Shown one piece after another: positions 11,200 through 24,400 of a DNA stretch of 64,000 nt. This DNA comes from Apoderus coryli (lineage: Eukaryota; Arthropoda; Insecta; Coleoptera; Attelabidae). The notes beneath the pieces were generated by a model, which saw only the letters and a program-made list of their open reading frames with translations, was not told where the DNA came from and did not search any database. Position numbers and translations under genes: made by a program. Within the stretch, counting starts at the first letter, position 1. Every line of letters starts with the position of its first letter. Location of the stretch: assembly GCA_911728435.2 (NCBI GenBank), contig OU452208.1:4402001-4466000 (forward strand). The letters run 5' to 3'.

Positions 11200-11856
11200 T
11201 GTATTAATCATAAGATACGTTAATAAAAATAAAATCCTTCTAATTCTCACGAACACTATACCAAAAACGCAAAACACAGAATTAGATTTAAACACAATAT
11301 TTATTTATCTCCTACACGCCGACAATGAACTATATATTGAACACAGGAGTGAACGGTATTTATCTACGTCTATGTGATTATTGTGACGTTGTAACCCATA
11401 ATGGCGGCATGCGCGACGAAATGCGCAAGAGGGCTCGCAAGCGGAAAGTCAGAATACTGTATTATTTATTATACTTATAAGGGTATGTTTTGTGCGCATA
11501 ATGTACCTGTCACGGTGTAATTGATTTGCACAGAATCCTGAATGGTTATGGACTCTCTCAGTTAACTGTCAATCTAATTTGTAAAAGGAACGTTCGTGAC
11601 GGACTGGTGAGTCAAAATTGCTGATATTTCGCCTAAAAGGAAAATGTCTATAAATCGATTTTCTGGTTGAACCTGAGATTTGTTTCTGGGTTGAATACGC
11701 TGTGGTGAAAGCTAAGAAGACTAGTGGCGGGAGATGCCCACATGTTCAAGCGCGTGTCGACGTGATCATGATCATGGTATTAAAGTACCTGGTCGCGTGG
11801 ATAGTGATTGCATGGGTGGACGGTGCTCCCCGCCGATTCGGTAGTCTTGCCACTGT

Positions 11857-12045
11857 CTTTGTTTATAAAGACAATGCCATGTAGTTATGGACTACATAGT
11901 CGTAGGTGCTGGCAGTCGATGACCGTGGTTCGAATTCCACGATAAACTGTAGGTCCAAACTCACCCAATTAAATTAACTAACATAAATGGCTAAATTACC
12001 TTACTTGTAGAGGCCAATAAAAAAAGAGAGAGAGAAGAAGATTAG
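11857..12045 (+). repeat. SINE-like repeat with tRNA B-box-like motif
   Basis: Contains CCGTGGTTCGAATTCCACG, which matches a pol III B box with a T-arm-like stem, and ends in GGCCAATAAAAAAAGAGAGAGAGAAG, a typical purine-rich tail. An inverted ATTGTCTTT-type pair lies at 11859-11883. No convincing A box or full cloverleaf is seen, so this is not a functional tRNA gene; a tRNA-derived SINE is the best guess. Confidence 0.4.
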
Positions 12046-12414
12046 ATTGAAGGCTAAGAATGGAAAGAAGTTTATTTTAGCGTAGGTGCCAATTAGTAAA
12101 CTGCTAACTTCATATTAACGACTTTATTTTTTTTATTTAAGTTAATATTTTAAGAATATAAATAGTTTGACTAAATATTTTAAAGAATAATTACTTTATG
12201 CATATTTTGGAATACCCATTTAAATATTTGTTGAATTATTTTTGACAATAGTACAGTAGGACAAGAAATATACCACCGCTATAAATAATTGAATGATCTG
12301 GCAACATTGTAAACAACAGCGGCATTCATTAATCAACTTTAGTGATATTTGAGAATTTTTATTTTAACATGTTTTCAAAATAAATAACACAAAAATATTA
12401 TAGATTAATTCGAA

Positions 12415-15400
12415 ATGGCTAATCATTATGTTGTAACGGCACATAAGCCGACTGCTGTAACAGCATGCGTTACAGGTAAATTAACAAAATTACTACCTTT
12501 TAAAAACAGCATTACCTCAACGTTGTATATGTAATTTACGGCTCTTTTAACAGGGAACTTCACTTCACCCAGCGATCTGAACCTGATTGTGGCAAAAAAC
12601 AATCGTTTAGACATTTATTTAGTTACTCCGGAAGGCCTAAGAGCTATGAAAGAAGTCGGGCTCTATGGTAAAGTTGCTGTCATGAAACTGTTCCGGCCAC
12701 AGGTAATTCAGATTAACCTTATTTTAAAAAACAAATCAAATATTATACATAATATATTTTTCAGAATGAAAAGAAAGATTTACTGTTTATTGTCACATAT
12801 CGGTACAGTGCTATGATACTAGAATGTGTTACTGAAGATGGTGACTTGGATATTGTAACAAAGGCTCATGGCAATGTTGGGGATAAAATAGGTAAACCTT
12901 CTGAAACTGGTATATTAGCTGTTATTGATCCGAAAGCTAGAGTAATCGGTTTGCGGCTGTATGATGGTTTGTTCAAAGTAATACCACTGGATAAAGACAA
13001 TTATGAGTTGAAGGCTACCAATTTCAGGTAAGTTTTAATTTGGTAGAAAGCAGTCATTAGAATAGCCGTAATTTCATTTCAGAATGGATGAACTTCAAGT
13101 TCACGACGTAGAATTTCTCCACGGTTGCGCAAATCCCACTCTAATCCTTATTCATCAAGATGTGAATGGTCGTCATATTAAAACTCACGAAATATCGCTG
13201 CGAGAAAAGGAATTCGTCAAATCACCTTGGCGTCAAGATAATGTGGAAACTGAAGCATCGATAATAATACCTGTGCCTTCACCGATAGGTGGAGCTGTGA
13301 TTATCGGTCAGGAGAGTATTTTGTATCATGATGGTATAGTTTCCGTTGTTGTGGCGCCACCTGTGATTAAGGTAATTTATTCATTAAACTAATTTATTTC
13401 TGAATTCAATCATTAGATGAACGCTAGAGGTGTCTATGAAGTACCGAGACTGATACCTCCATAGAAGCAGGTGTCAATATTGTAAGATTGAAGTTGGGTA
13501 TCGCCCAGTTACAGCAATTTTTTACGGATGCCTCTCGTTAGCCTTCTTGAACACAGCGGTGAATATTGTGAGATGTTTGCACATGAATTCAGCCCGTATA
13601 CCCTTATGCCTGTTTTGCCATCTATTCTTTTAGATCCGTTAGCATACCATACGGGTGTGTTCTCTGCTTCCCTCTGTCCACCATTTTCCCACATTTGGCG
13701 GTCTTTAATGATCACTTCGAATGGAATTTCAAAGTCATGTTTGCTTGGTAAAGCGTTCTTCAGATATTTTCTTGAATCTAATGGTATCAGGTTCATGACT
13801 TTCATAGTATGGTCTAGATCGCCGGGTTAGTGTCAGGGCGCTTTTTGTTTTCTCTTTCTTGCCTAATGACAGTGGAGTTAGGGGCAGTAATGATTCTATC
13901 GCTGGTGTAGGGCAAGTTCGCATCGCTCTCCTTTGCTATTTTCTGTGTTGCTGCTGTGCCTTTGGATATCGTCCTTTATATGTGATTCTTCAAGTAGAGA
14001 TGGCTCTCTAGGATTACTGCTATTTGACCTAGCTATTGGACCTAGCCAATTTGTACACCATTGAAAGTGGGGCTTTTAATGTCCACTTTTATTCTTGTAA
14101 ATGGTAACAGAACCGTTTTTTCGAGATTTGTCTCAGTCCCTCAACGTGCGGTTTGATATGACCGTTGTATTTTTCCAGTATTTATATTTTTTTAGAAGCA
14201 AAAATTATTTCTAGAATCCTTGTTCATATTACAAGAAAAAAAGGCTATTTCCATTATTTTCACCAGATGGGCCAAAGCATGGAAGTGTGAAACAAATTTC
14301 CAACATAACTAAAAGTCTTGTTACTTTATGTAACAAGCAATTTATAAATAAATCCTCCCGCCAGGGAATTCGGGCGCAACTAGTGTTGGTAATAGGATTT
14401 AATGGAGTTGTTACTTCTTGTCCGGCCATCGTTTGTGAACTGTGTTTCACCGGGCATATTGCCTGCTCACCCTAAATGTCGCCGAAAACATCTTGTTGTC
14501 AGTCATCTCTCGTGCTAGTATAAGCTCTTCGTAAATGTTGGAAATTTGGGTCACACTGCCTGCCGATCACCACTGATGAGTTGTGGATCAACGAAACGGC
14601 CCGTCTGGTGAAAGCATGGTAGCGTGAAACAAATTTCCAACATAACTAAAAGTCTTGTTATTTTATGTAAAAAGAATTTCATGTTTGTATTAGTTTATAG
14701 GGGTTGTATTGTTGTATAATAAATATTTTTTTGTAATCAATAAATGCTATTATTATTGCTATTATTATTATTATTTTGTTTCAGCAAAGTACAATAATAT
14801 GTTATGCCAAAGTCGATCCAGACGGCTTACGATATCTTTTGGGTGATATGGCTGGCCATTTGTTTATGCTGTTTTTAGACACGGAAACTAAAGGGGATGG
14901 ACAAAATTGTGTCAAGGATTTGAAAGTTGAAATGCTAGGTAAGTTTTAAAAGAAAAAAAGCTCTAATTTAATGTCAAGTTGTATATTAAATTCCTTGTTC
15001 ATGACAAATTTTACCGATTTCTGTGACATAAATCCCTTCTAGTCACGCATTCCCGGTTCTATGCAATACAACAACAATGTTATTGAGGATCCGCAAAGTA
15101 TTATTGAAACGTTTGCTAAATACTTTGAAAGTGTCTTTGTGGGACATGTGGGTTGTGGTAATGATGATGCATTATCGCTCCTGTGTGGAAATGATATCAC
15201 ATTTGGAAATATAACTGAGGGAGAGATAGTTATGGCTGCTCGCAAATTAAAGAACAGGTTTACTTCTGGACCTGACGGGATTCCCTCATTCTTGATCAAA
15301 GATACAATTTCAGTAATGTGCGTTCCTCTGTGTATAATTTATAACCTAATATCAAGACGTAATACTTTTCCTATGGTCTGGAAGAATGCTAAGGTGTGTC

Positions 15401-18400
15401 CTGTTTTCAAGAGCGGAGATCGTGCGGATATAACCAATTATAGGCCTATATCAATTCTGTCTAATTTTTCTAAATTACTTGAAATAGTCCTTTACAATCG
15501 TATTTATCCAATTGTTCAGCATGGGCTGGTCCAGTATCAGCATGGTTTCATTGCACACAAGTCCACACTTACAAATTTGTCAATTTTTTCACAATACGTG
15601 TCTGGGACGTTGGATAACCGCGGTCAGGTTGACGTTGTATACACCGATTTTTGCAGGGCGTTTGATAGAATTGATCATACAATCCTTATACAAAAGCTTC
15701 CGCATTTTGGCTTTAGCGCTGATGCCGTCTGTCTTCTGCAATCTTACATTACTGATAGAGTTCAGTTTGTGTCATACAATGGATATACAGCTCTATCTGG
15801 AGTACCTCAGGGTTCAAATCTGGGACCTCTATTATTTTTATTATTCATTAATGATTTGGGAGAATTATTGAATTGTAGTAAACTGATTTATGCAGATGAC
15901 TTAAAGATTTTTACAACGATAAGTACGCCACAGGATTGTATTTCGCTACAGGGCAGTCTTCAATTGGTGAATGCTTGGTGTGAACAAAACAGACTTTCCC
16001 TCAATCCTAAGAAATGTAATGTTGTTTCTTATACCCGCAAAACGTCCCCGACCGTCTTTTATTATAATGTAAATGGAGTAATGCTTAATCGAAAGGAGTC
16101 TATTAAAGATCTTGGAGTTACTTTTGACATGTATTTCACTTTCAAGGAACATATTACGGATATGGTGGTTGGTGCGACCAAAGCTTATGGCTTTATTGTT
16201 AGAAACAGCAAATATTTCGAGAGTGTCGTTACTTTGAATACTCTATATTTTGCATATGTAAGATCCAAGCTTGAGCATTGCTCTTTGGTCTGGTACCCCT
16301 GCTATGACTGTGATATTCAAATGATTGAGAAAGTTCAGCGTAAATTTTTAAAATGTTTGTGCTTTAAGATTGAATGCTAGAAGTTCTATTGCATTTTATA
16401 ATGAGCGAGCCAGAACAAATGTTATATTAAAATCTCCCATTATGTGCCGGCAATTTAATTTGGTTAATGATCAGTGTGATATATTTTTTGATTCTCTGAA
16501 TGAAACATTGTCTTCCGCGGAATCAATACTAAAGGAAGTTGATGTTCACTAATACTTGTGTACTTTGGTTGATTTTCGTTGTTTATTGATGTACCTACTG
16601 TTATTTAATATAGTTAAGCTTTAGTTATAGTTGGTTTTTGTATGCATTGCTCTGTACATGGAACTTGTTCTGTTGAGTAATAAAGCTATTATTATTATTA
16701 TTATTCTAAAGCTTTAACTTGTTCCACTCTTGCAGGTGAAATTGCCACACCGGAGTGCATTACATACCTGGATAACGGTGTACTTTTTATCGGATCTCGA
16801 GTTGGTGATTCACAACTAGTGAAGCTAAACACAAAAGCAGACGAAATGGGTTCATATGTGACTATCATGGAAACATTCACGAATTTAGCACCAATTTTGG
16901 ATATGTGTGTAGTGGATTTGGAGCGACAAGGCCAAGGTCAATTAGTAACATGTTCTGGAGCATATAAGGAAGGTTCATTAAGGATTATCAGGAATGGTAT
17001 TGGTATCCAGGAGCATGCCTCTATTGATCTAATGGGTATTAAAGGAATGTGGGCACTGCAGGCGTCCGGTACATGCGTTAAAAACATTTGTGTCTAACGG
17101 TTTACTAAAGTACCATGTTTTCTATTGATAGGTGGCCGATTTGACGATACATTAGTCCTATCATTTGTGGGTCAAACTCGTGTGCTCAGTCTTAATGGTG
17201 AGGAAGTCGAAGAAACTGAAATAGCTGGGTTTGCTGGCGATCAACAGACTTTTTATTGTGGTAATGTTGTCCATGAGCAATTACTACAAGTCACTGCAGC
17301 ATCAGCTAGATTAGTATCAGCTCAAAATAAAACATTGTTAGCTGAATGGAAGCCACCGACAGAGAAGAATATAATTGTAGTTGCATGTAATGTGTCTCAG
17401 ATAGTTCTATCAACTGGAAATACATTGTATTATTTGGAAATTCATCCCAACGAATTGATTTTGAAGGGGTATGTTTATTTAATTATTTATTTATTCACGG
17501 ACAAAGTCCATTTATACAGCATACAATATAATATAACAAATATAATTCCATGCAATACTACACAAATTCAACAATTTTACAAAAACCTAAGTAACTTTAA
17601 ATTAAACAATAAGTAGACAATTTAAACATAATTCAAGTTATACTAAAGCTATTCGCAAGACCCACGCCAGCAATAAAGGAAAACCATGATCGTCAACGCA
17701 ACAGGCGTCGATCGACTTACGCAAAACTGCCGTCACGACGCTCACATTTCAAACGGCGAATAAATCCACCTATAGGCGCAAAGAAATCAACGCTTAAGCA
17801 AGAATTCGCCATCCTGGCCACTCTAGGGACAAAATTATTTCCTCCGTAATTTGTACGGTGAAATTCCGCATGGAAAAGGTGAGAGTATCTATTGTTCCTA
17901 GACGGTACATGAAAATGAATATTGGACAACAAATAAGAAGACGATACCATATTTTTCAAAAGCTTATAAAGTATTAATAGATAGATAGACCCTGCGATCT
18001 CCCAAAGTCGTAAGCCCCAGCTCGCTCATCATTGTTCCGTAATCGAACACAAAATCGATAGGACACGCCGCTGAACGCTCTCAACTCGGGCAGAATGGCA
18101 ACCGTATGAGGGGGTCCAAACCGCCGAGGCATACTCCAAATGTGGTCTGACGAGCGTCGCGAACAAAATTCTAATAGTATTCACATTACTGAAATCAACC
18201 GAGCAACGCTTTATGAAGCCCAACACCTTCAGAGACCTGGAAGTCGAGTGCCTGATGTGATCCACAAAGCACAAGGAAGTGTCCAGGTAAACTCCCAGAT
18301 CCTTGACCGAAGATTTGTATTTTAGGACTGAATGGTCGACAAAATATTCATACAAAAGAGGTCTCCTGGTTCGGTTGAAATTTACGCAAAAGCACTTAGA

Positions 18401-21400
18401 AACATTTAAAGTCATACCATGCAACTCACACCAATGCACAAATCTCACAACATCCTCCTGCAGAAGATAACAATCTGTGGGACCTCCGATACGCCGGTAA
18501 CACTTCAGGTCGTCGGCGAAGAGCCTGAATACACTGTGAATGACTACTTGATATCATTTATAAATAAGTTAAATAACAATGGCCCGAGGTGAGAACCCTG
18601 GGGGGACACCAGAAGAAACCGAAATAGGGTCAGAAAGGAAATCACTGAAACGGACTATCTGAGTTCTGCCAGTCAGGTAGCTCTCCAACCATCTCAACAA
18701 AGGTGCCGATATGCCAATACACTCCAGCTTGTGAATAAGGAGCCGGTGATTCACGCAGTCTAAGGCCTTGGAAAAATCGGTGTAGATTGCATGAACCTGG
18801 TAACCGCCCTCTAAGGCCCGTGACAAATAATGTGTATGTTAAGTTGATTTTTTTAAATTTAAGTCAATAGCGTAGATTAGCGTCGATTGAAGTTATTATT
18901 AATGAAATACTCCAACTATGGAATCTGGAAATAACGGGGTTAACGCCTCTACCATCTGCTCTTCTACTAGAGGACTGCGCATGCGCCAAAAGCGGCAGTT
19001 TTGTACACAACAGTGAAAAGAATAATAACCCGAGAAACTACAGTTACTCAGCTGAAGCGGAAAAATGATTAGTGGGCAGCTCGAATTTGTGGATGTCTCT
19101 CAGACCAATGCTGTTGATTTAGTTCGATAAGCAGTTATACTGCTGAAACGTACCAAAATACTAACAATATTTTGCTTCCGAAGCTTTTCCATGTGCTTTT
19201 TACACTTCAGGTATCTGTATAAAACAGTCCGATACCTGTGGTACCCTGCTGCAGTATTTATTCCTCATTAATTCCTTGTTTATTATTATATTGTTAAAAC
19301 AGCATTTTTGTCCAGTACTTTATGTTAATCTCTGGAAGAAAAGATCTGATTTTGGAGATTTTCCCACGTACTCCTGCAGCAGCACATGAGTGTAACTCAA
19401 CACAAAGTGCCAATATGATCATTCGTTTTCCCACTGATATATAATTGAGGATCGGATATGTTTTCTATAGTTTGAAAGGTGAATAACGCCCTCTATTTGG
19501 AATACAGCGTCTCCCGTGCCTATCAACAAATCACTCTGATAGGCCTTTTTTCGGGAAATGCCATTACGAGTAACGAATTGTCTTGAAATTTCATTGATAA
19601 GGTCAAAGTTTTAATCAACTACTATCTTGAAATTCTTGGTCAACTACGTGAAAGAATAAGAAAATGTTGAGGAAATAGCAATCAAAATCGTTCTTTGTAG
19701 TTACGCCTCTTCTTCTTTTTGTTTTTCCAGGATCCAATCTTGCTTGATCTCGTGTTTTTCTTGACAACCCCTGACGAGTAGATCAGACAGCTATTTCTAT
19801 CAATTCTTTGGTCTCGTGGTTCCCAAAATAATTTGGCATTTTTGCGTTATCCTAGATATCGTAGGGGCACTTTCTTACTTGTTTGGACGTTACTGTCTGA
19901 AAGGATATGGATCCGCTCATTGTTTACATTGCAGAATTGTATAGGCCTCCCTTGGAATCACAGGCATTTTTCTCCAATATATAGCATAATTCTTTCTTCG
20001 GAGTTTAAGCTTTCAACTTTTTCACTCCTGGCAATTGACATTGACACTTTGAAGGGTTTGCTGAAGTTGTGCCTGTTTCGTCTTATGTTCAATTTCCATG
20101 CATGATGTCATTTGGCACATATCTCAGGATTTCTATATACTATATTTCATCATTTAAACTATTTAGTGCGTTCCAATACCTGACAATCTTGCTTCTCCAT
20201 GCACTACTAAATACACGGGGCTATCTATTAGTGCCGTTGTGAGCGTGGAATTCGTTGCCCCTGTTATCCATACACATGCAAGTCTTTGCACTTTCCTTAC
20301 TTGCATTGTCGTGACTGTTTGTTTTTAATGCCTCGGAATGGTGAGGATGGAATTTAGAGGTGGAGATATTTTTAGTCGTGACATATTCTATGACTATCGT
20401 CGATCAAGAAACTCAATGTGGAAGAAAAGTAAAGACATTGAGAAAATATAACACCGCACTGTTCCTGAATAAAGAAGGAATATCTGTTCAAACCTTTATG
20501 GAAGAGAGGTGATGGGTGTATGGAGAATCTTGCCCAGGAAAAACAATGGTTTACAAGCAGCATGTCCCTTTTTAAGGCATCACTCGAAGAAGACCCTCGT
20601 TCGGGACGGTCTATTCGAGTGACTACTGCAGATGCTTGGTTGAATAGGAGATATGGTTGAAGTATCCGATACAACCATTTTTAAAATTCGGTATAATCAT
20701 CCTGACATGAAAGAGGTCAGTGTTAGTCGGGTGCCGAAACAGGCGAATGTTCTTGTGCGTTTTGGACCTCTGAGCTCTGTAGTGAAAATAACGATGGTGT
20801 GTTGGCCTGGATTGCTACTGGAGACGAAACTTGGTTTATCATTAAGGACCTGAGTCCAAGCAAGAGATTCCAAAAAAACGTACACCACAACTCAAGAAAT
20901 TTAATGTCACAAAGTCAGCTGGAAAACTCAAGGCGACTATCTTTTGGAACTCAGCATTACAAAGATAATCTTAGAACAGTTACAACAAGCAATCAGAAAA
21001 AATAAGAGGAAAGGTGTCTTGGTCCACACCTGGTCTTGAGCGATTATTTGTCCCAAAAATGAAAAAAGTACTGCATGGAAAGAAATGGACGCGCGATGAA
21101 GAAGTGAAGCAAGCAGTTCTGGTGTATTATTCGGCGAAAGAGTCGAACATTTTTTTATGAAGGTATAAACAAATTAATTAAACGAAATAAATTATCCATC
21201 ATCAAAGTGGAGTGTCAGTTTCAAATAAAAGAAAACAAACAAAAACTTTTAAAGTCAACTCCACAAAATCTTTAATTTAGTTATGAAAAAGGAAACTAGT
21301 TTCGGCTCAACGAGCCATCATCAGTCCTACAATAAACTGATATTCTAAAGAATCGTAAAAATAGTAAATTTAAATGAGGCAAGCAAAAACAGCATTAAAG

Positions 21401-24400
21401 AGGGGCACAAAAATTGAACACGTTACAAATTAAAGAGTGAATTAATAATAGGGGACTCAATGAAAGATGTTTGGTCATTCTAGCAAGTGACACTATTATT
21501 TGACTTAGCCTTCATGATCTCCAAAATCTCCGTTGAGTTATTCAAAACATCGAAGTTGTGATTTGTCGCGATTAGATGGTTTGCAAAAGTAGATGGAGTA
21601 TTAAAAATATCGGTATTCTTATAACGGTTGTAATAATACAAATGTTCCTTGATTCTCGTAAGGATCCTACGGCCAGATTGGCCGATATAAATGCTATTAC
21701 AGTCCTGACAAGAAAGTCCATAAACTCCCGAACATTTCAAAAAATTTGTTCTATCTTTAGAATTCACTAGACAAAGGCTAACGTTGTTAACAGTTCTTAG
21801 GGTTGCAGGTGGATATATTGAAAAGCAAAAATAATATTCAAAATGTTTGGAATTTTGTACAAAAGTGCTTCACTAAACGACGAAATTTGGTCAAGTCTTG
21901 CGACCTTCGACCTTGTCCAATAGCAATTTTCCTTTCGAATAAAAGTAATACAAACTGTCTTGTGGTATATCTACAACTGAAGAGACGAATTGAAGTCGAA
22001 ACAAAGAAAAGCAAACTTGCCCGCTCTAAGGACTTGGGTCCTCAACGAACAATTAATGGAAAACGAATCGGATAGATCCCAAACATTGCACCTTAGAAAA
22101 GCTGGACATTGCGATTCCCTGCTTTCGAACTTCGTGTTCTCATCAGTATGGAAAAGTAGCCATATAGCATGGTGTTTAAATAATAATAATAATAATATTC
22201 TTTATTGTCTAACAGGTTACAGACCCAATTACAAGACAATATAACTAAATAAATAAGCTACTAATAATAAACTAATTAATAATCCTACAAAACAAAATAC
22301 GCACACACATCAGATGGCCAGATTTTGCAGGAACCGAGATAATTGAGCGCAGAAAGATCTTACAGGCTCATTGAAATAGTTAATTTCTTGACTAAATCCT
22401 TGTATGTTACATGTTTGGCATGCTCGAAGTAGTGGTGCTTTGGATTCATAATTAGTACGAAAAACAGGAACGTGAAATAGTCTGATACTCCTCGCAGAGG
22501 GGCGCGGTATGTTAAAATTCAACGATCGGAGTAGATTTGAACAGTCCACCAAGCTATCTATAATCTTAAACAGAAAGAGTTGTCCGGCATACACTCTGCG
22601 AGCAGCCAGCGAAACCATTTGAAAGCGATCGAGCAGTGCTCTATGATCTAATCCTCTACATGGGAATCTACCGTCAATTTTAAACGCTTAATATTTAAGG
22701 AATTTGCGCTGTATGTATTCAATGGGTCCTGCATGAGATTGGTAAATGGGAGACCATATTATAGATGCGTACTCAAGATTAGATCTTACCAGAGCACAAT
22801 ACAAATTAGTTACACATTCAATATCACTAAAATCTTTGGTAACACGAAACAAAAAGCCAAGCATGTGTAGTGCATCTCGGGTAATACTTTGAATATGATA
22901 ATTAAATGACAATTCAGTGTCGACGTAAACTCCAAGATCCCTGACAACATCACAAGACTCAAGTGCAGTGTCACTCAGCTGATAGCGATATTCAAAAACA
23001 GTTTGCGATTTCGAAAATATGACAAACTTACATTTATTAATATTTAACGGCAATTTATTATAGTTACACCAATCTTCAAGCTTAGATAAGTCGCGCTGCA
23101 ACAATACGCAATCCAAAGTGTCTCGAATAACACGATACAACTTCAGATCGTCGGCAAACATCAAATGGTTGCTTGTAAGTTCCTGGGATATGTCATTAAT
23201 GAAAATTGAAAATATTAATAGTGCCAAACAACTGCCCTGTGGTGGGTGTGAAAGTTTCCGATTTATGACCATTGTATTCGACATAGTGTTGTCCATCAGA
23301 CAAGTAGGAGGCAAAATAAAATAATCCGCGTAATTATAAACACCTCCTCGTAATGTTTAAAATGGGATTTGAAACTTTTAAGATAATTGTGACTCAATAT
23401 TCCAATGATTTTGCATTACAAACTTTGTTTTTGTTCGTTGAAGGACCACTACATTAGATGTGGAAGTATCGTGTTTGGATATAAGTCCGCTTGGTGAAGA
23501 TGCAACCAAATCAGACTTGGTCGCTGTTGGTTTATGGACTGACATTTCAGCACGTATACTACGTCTGCCAGATCTCTCTGAAGCTACCAAAGAACTCATT
23601 GGTGGAGGTAAGTTTGAACAGTTATGCCTCTTATCGCTTGGTTCTTTTAACACAAGGATTTATTTAGTAGTTGATAAAAGTCTTCTATGGTCTCAGAAAC
23701 TTATTACAGTGTTTTTTTTTTTTAGATATTATGCCACGTTCTATACTGATGGCGAATTTTGAAGGACACGACTATTTATTGTGCGCTCTCGGTGATGGTT
23801 CCATGTACTATTTCTTATTAAATAAAGAATCAGGCGCATTACGTGACAAAAAGAAGGTCACTCTCGGGACTCAGCCGACAATTTTGCGTACGTTCCGTTC
23901 ATTAAGTACAACGAATGTTTTCGCATGTTCTGATCGACCAACAGTGATCTATTCGTCGAACCACAAACTGGTGTTTTCGAATGTCAATATGCGAGAGGTG
24001 AATCAGATGTGTTCTTTGAATGCTGAAGCTTATCCTGATAGGTAAGTTATGGCATCATTTGAATTGTTTGTATTACATTGTGTACGCCAATAATTCAGTT
24101 ACACAAATGTTTTGGTCTTGTGTCAGAGCCATTTACTTGTTATCATACTATTTACAAGACTGAATGACAAGTGGTGCCATTTTGCTGAAACCATTTGTCA
24201 TTCATCGGCAGTAGTATCTTTCAACTGAGGAAAAAATTATGGGACGAAAAACGGCCCAATGATTCCTCTACACCACCAAACAGTGACAGTTTTTGGATGC
24301 TATGCTTTCGTTCGTTGGTTTTCTGAAACTGAAAAGAGTTCTTAGATTATTGCCCACACTTTCGTGTGATTTACATGACTAACCAGCTATTTCTTTCTTC

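Larger units (their letters stand above)
10005..11565 (-). mobile_element. THAP-domain transposon remnant with inverted ends
   Basis: The left end (AGAGTCTATAACCGTCAGAATTCT, then CACAAAACATAAGGG, then GCCGCCATTTTGGGTTACAA) is repeated in inverted form at the right end (11380-11565). In the interior a minus-strand exon (11099-11199) encodes the first half of a THAP finger, and a LINE fragment (10490-10900) sits within. The right end contains CAGGATTCTGTGCAAATCAATTACAC (read on the minus strand), nearly the same as the sub-terminal block of the 776/2824 arms, so both loci probably belong to one transposon family. The exact tips and target duplication are not determined. Confidence 0.6.

Noticed and set aside
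11880..11950. Possible tRNA gene (GGTTCGAATTCC)
   Set aside because: No acceptor stem, anticodon arm or clear A box; better as a SINE-like repeat.
13528..13830. 100-codon plus-strand frame
   Set aside because: Opposite strand of the RNase H-like LINE fragment, which explains the region better.
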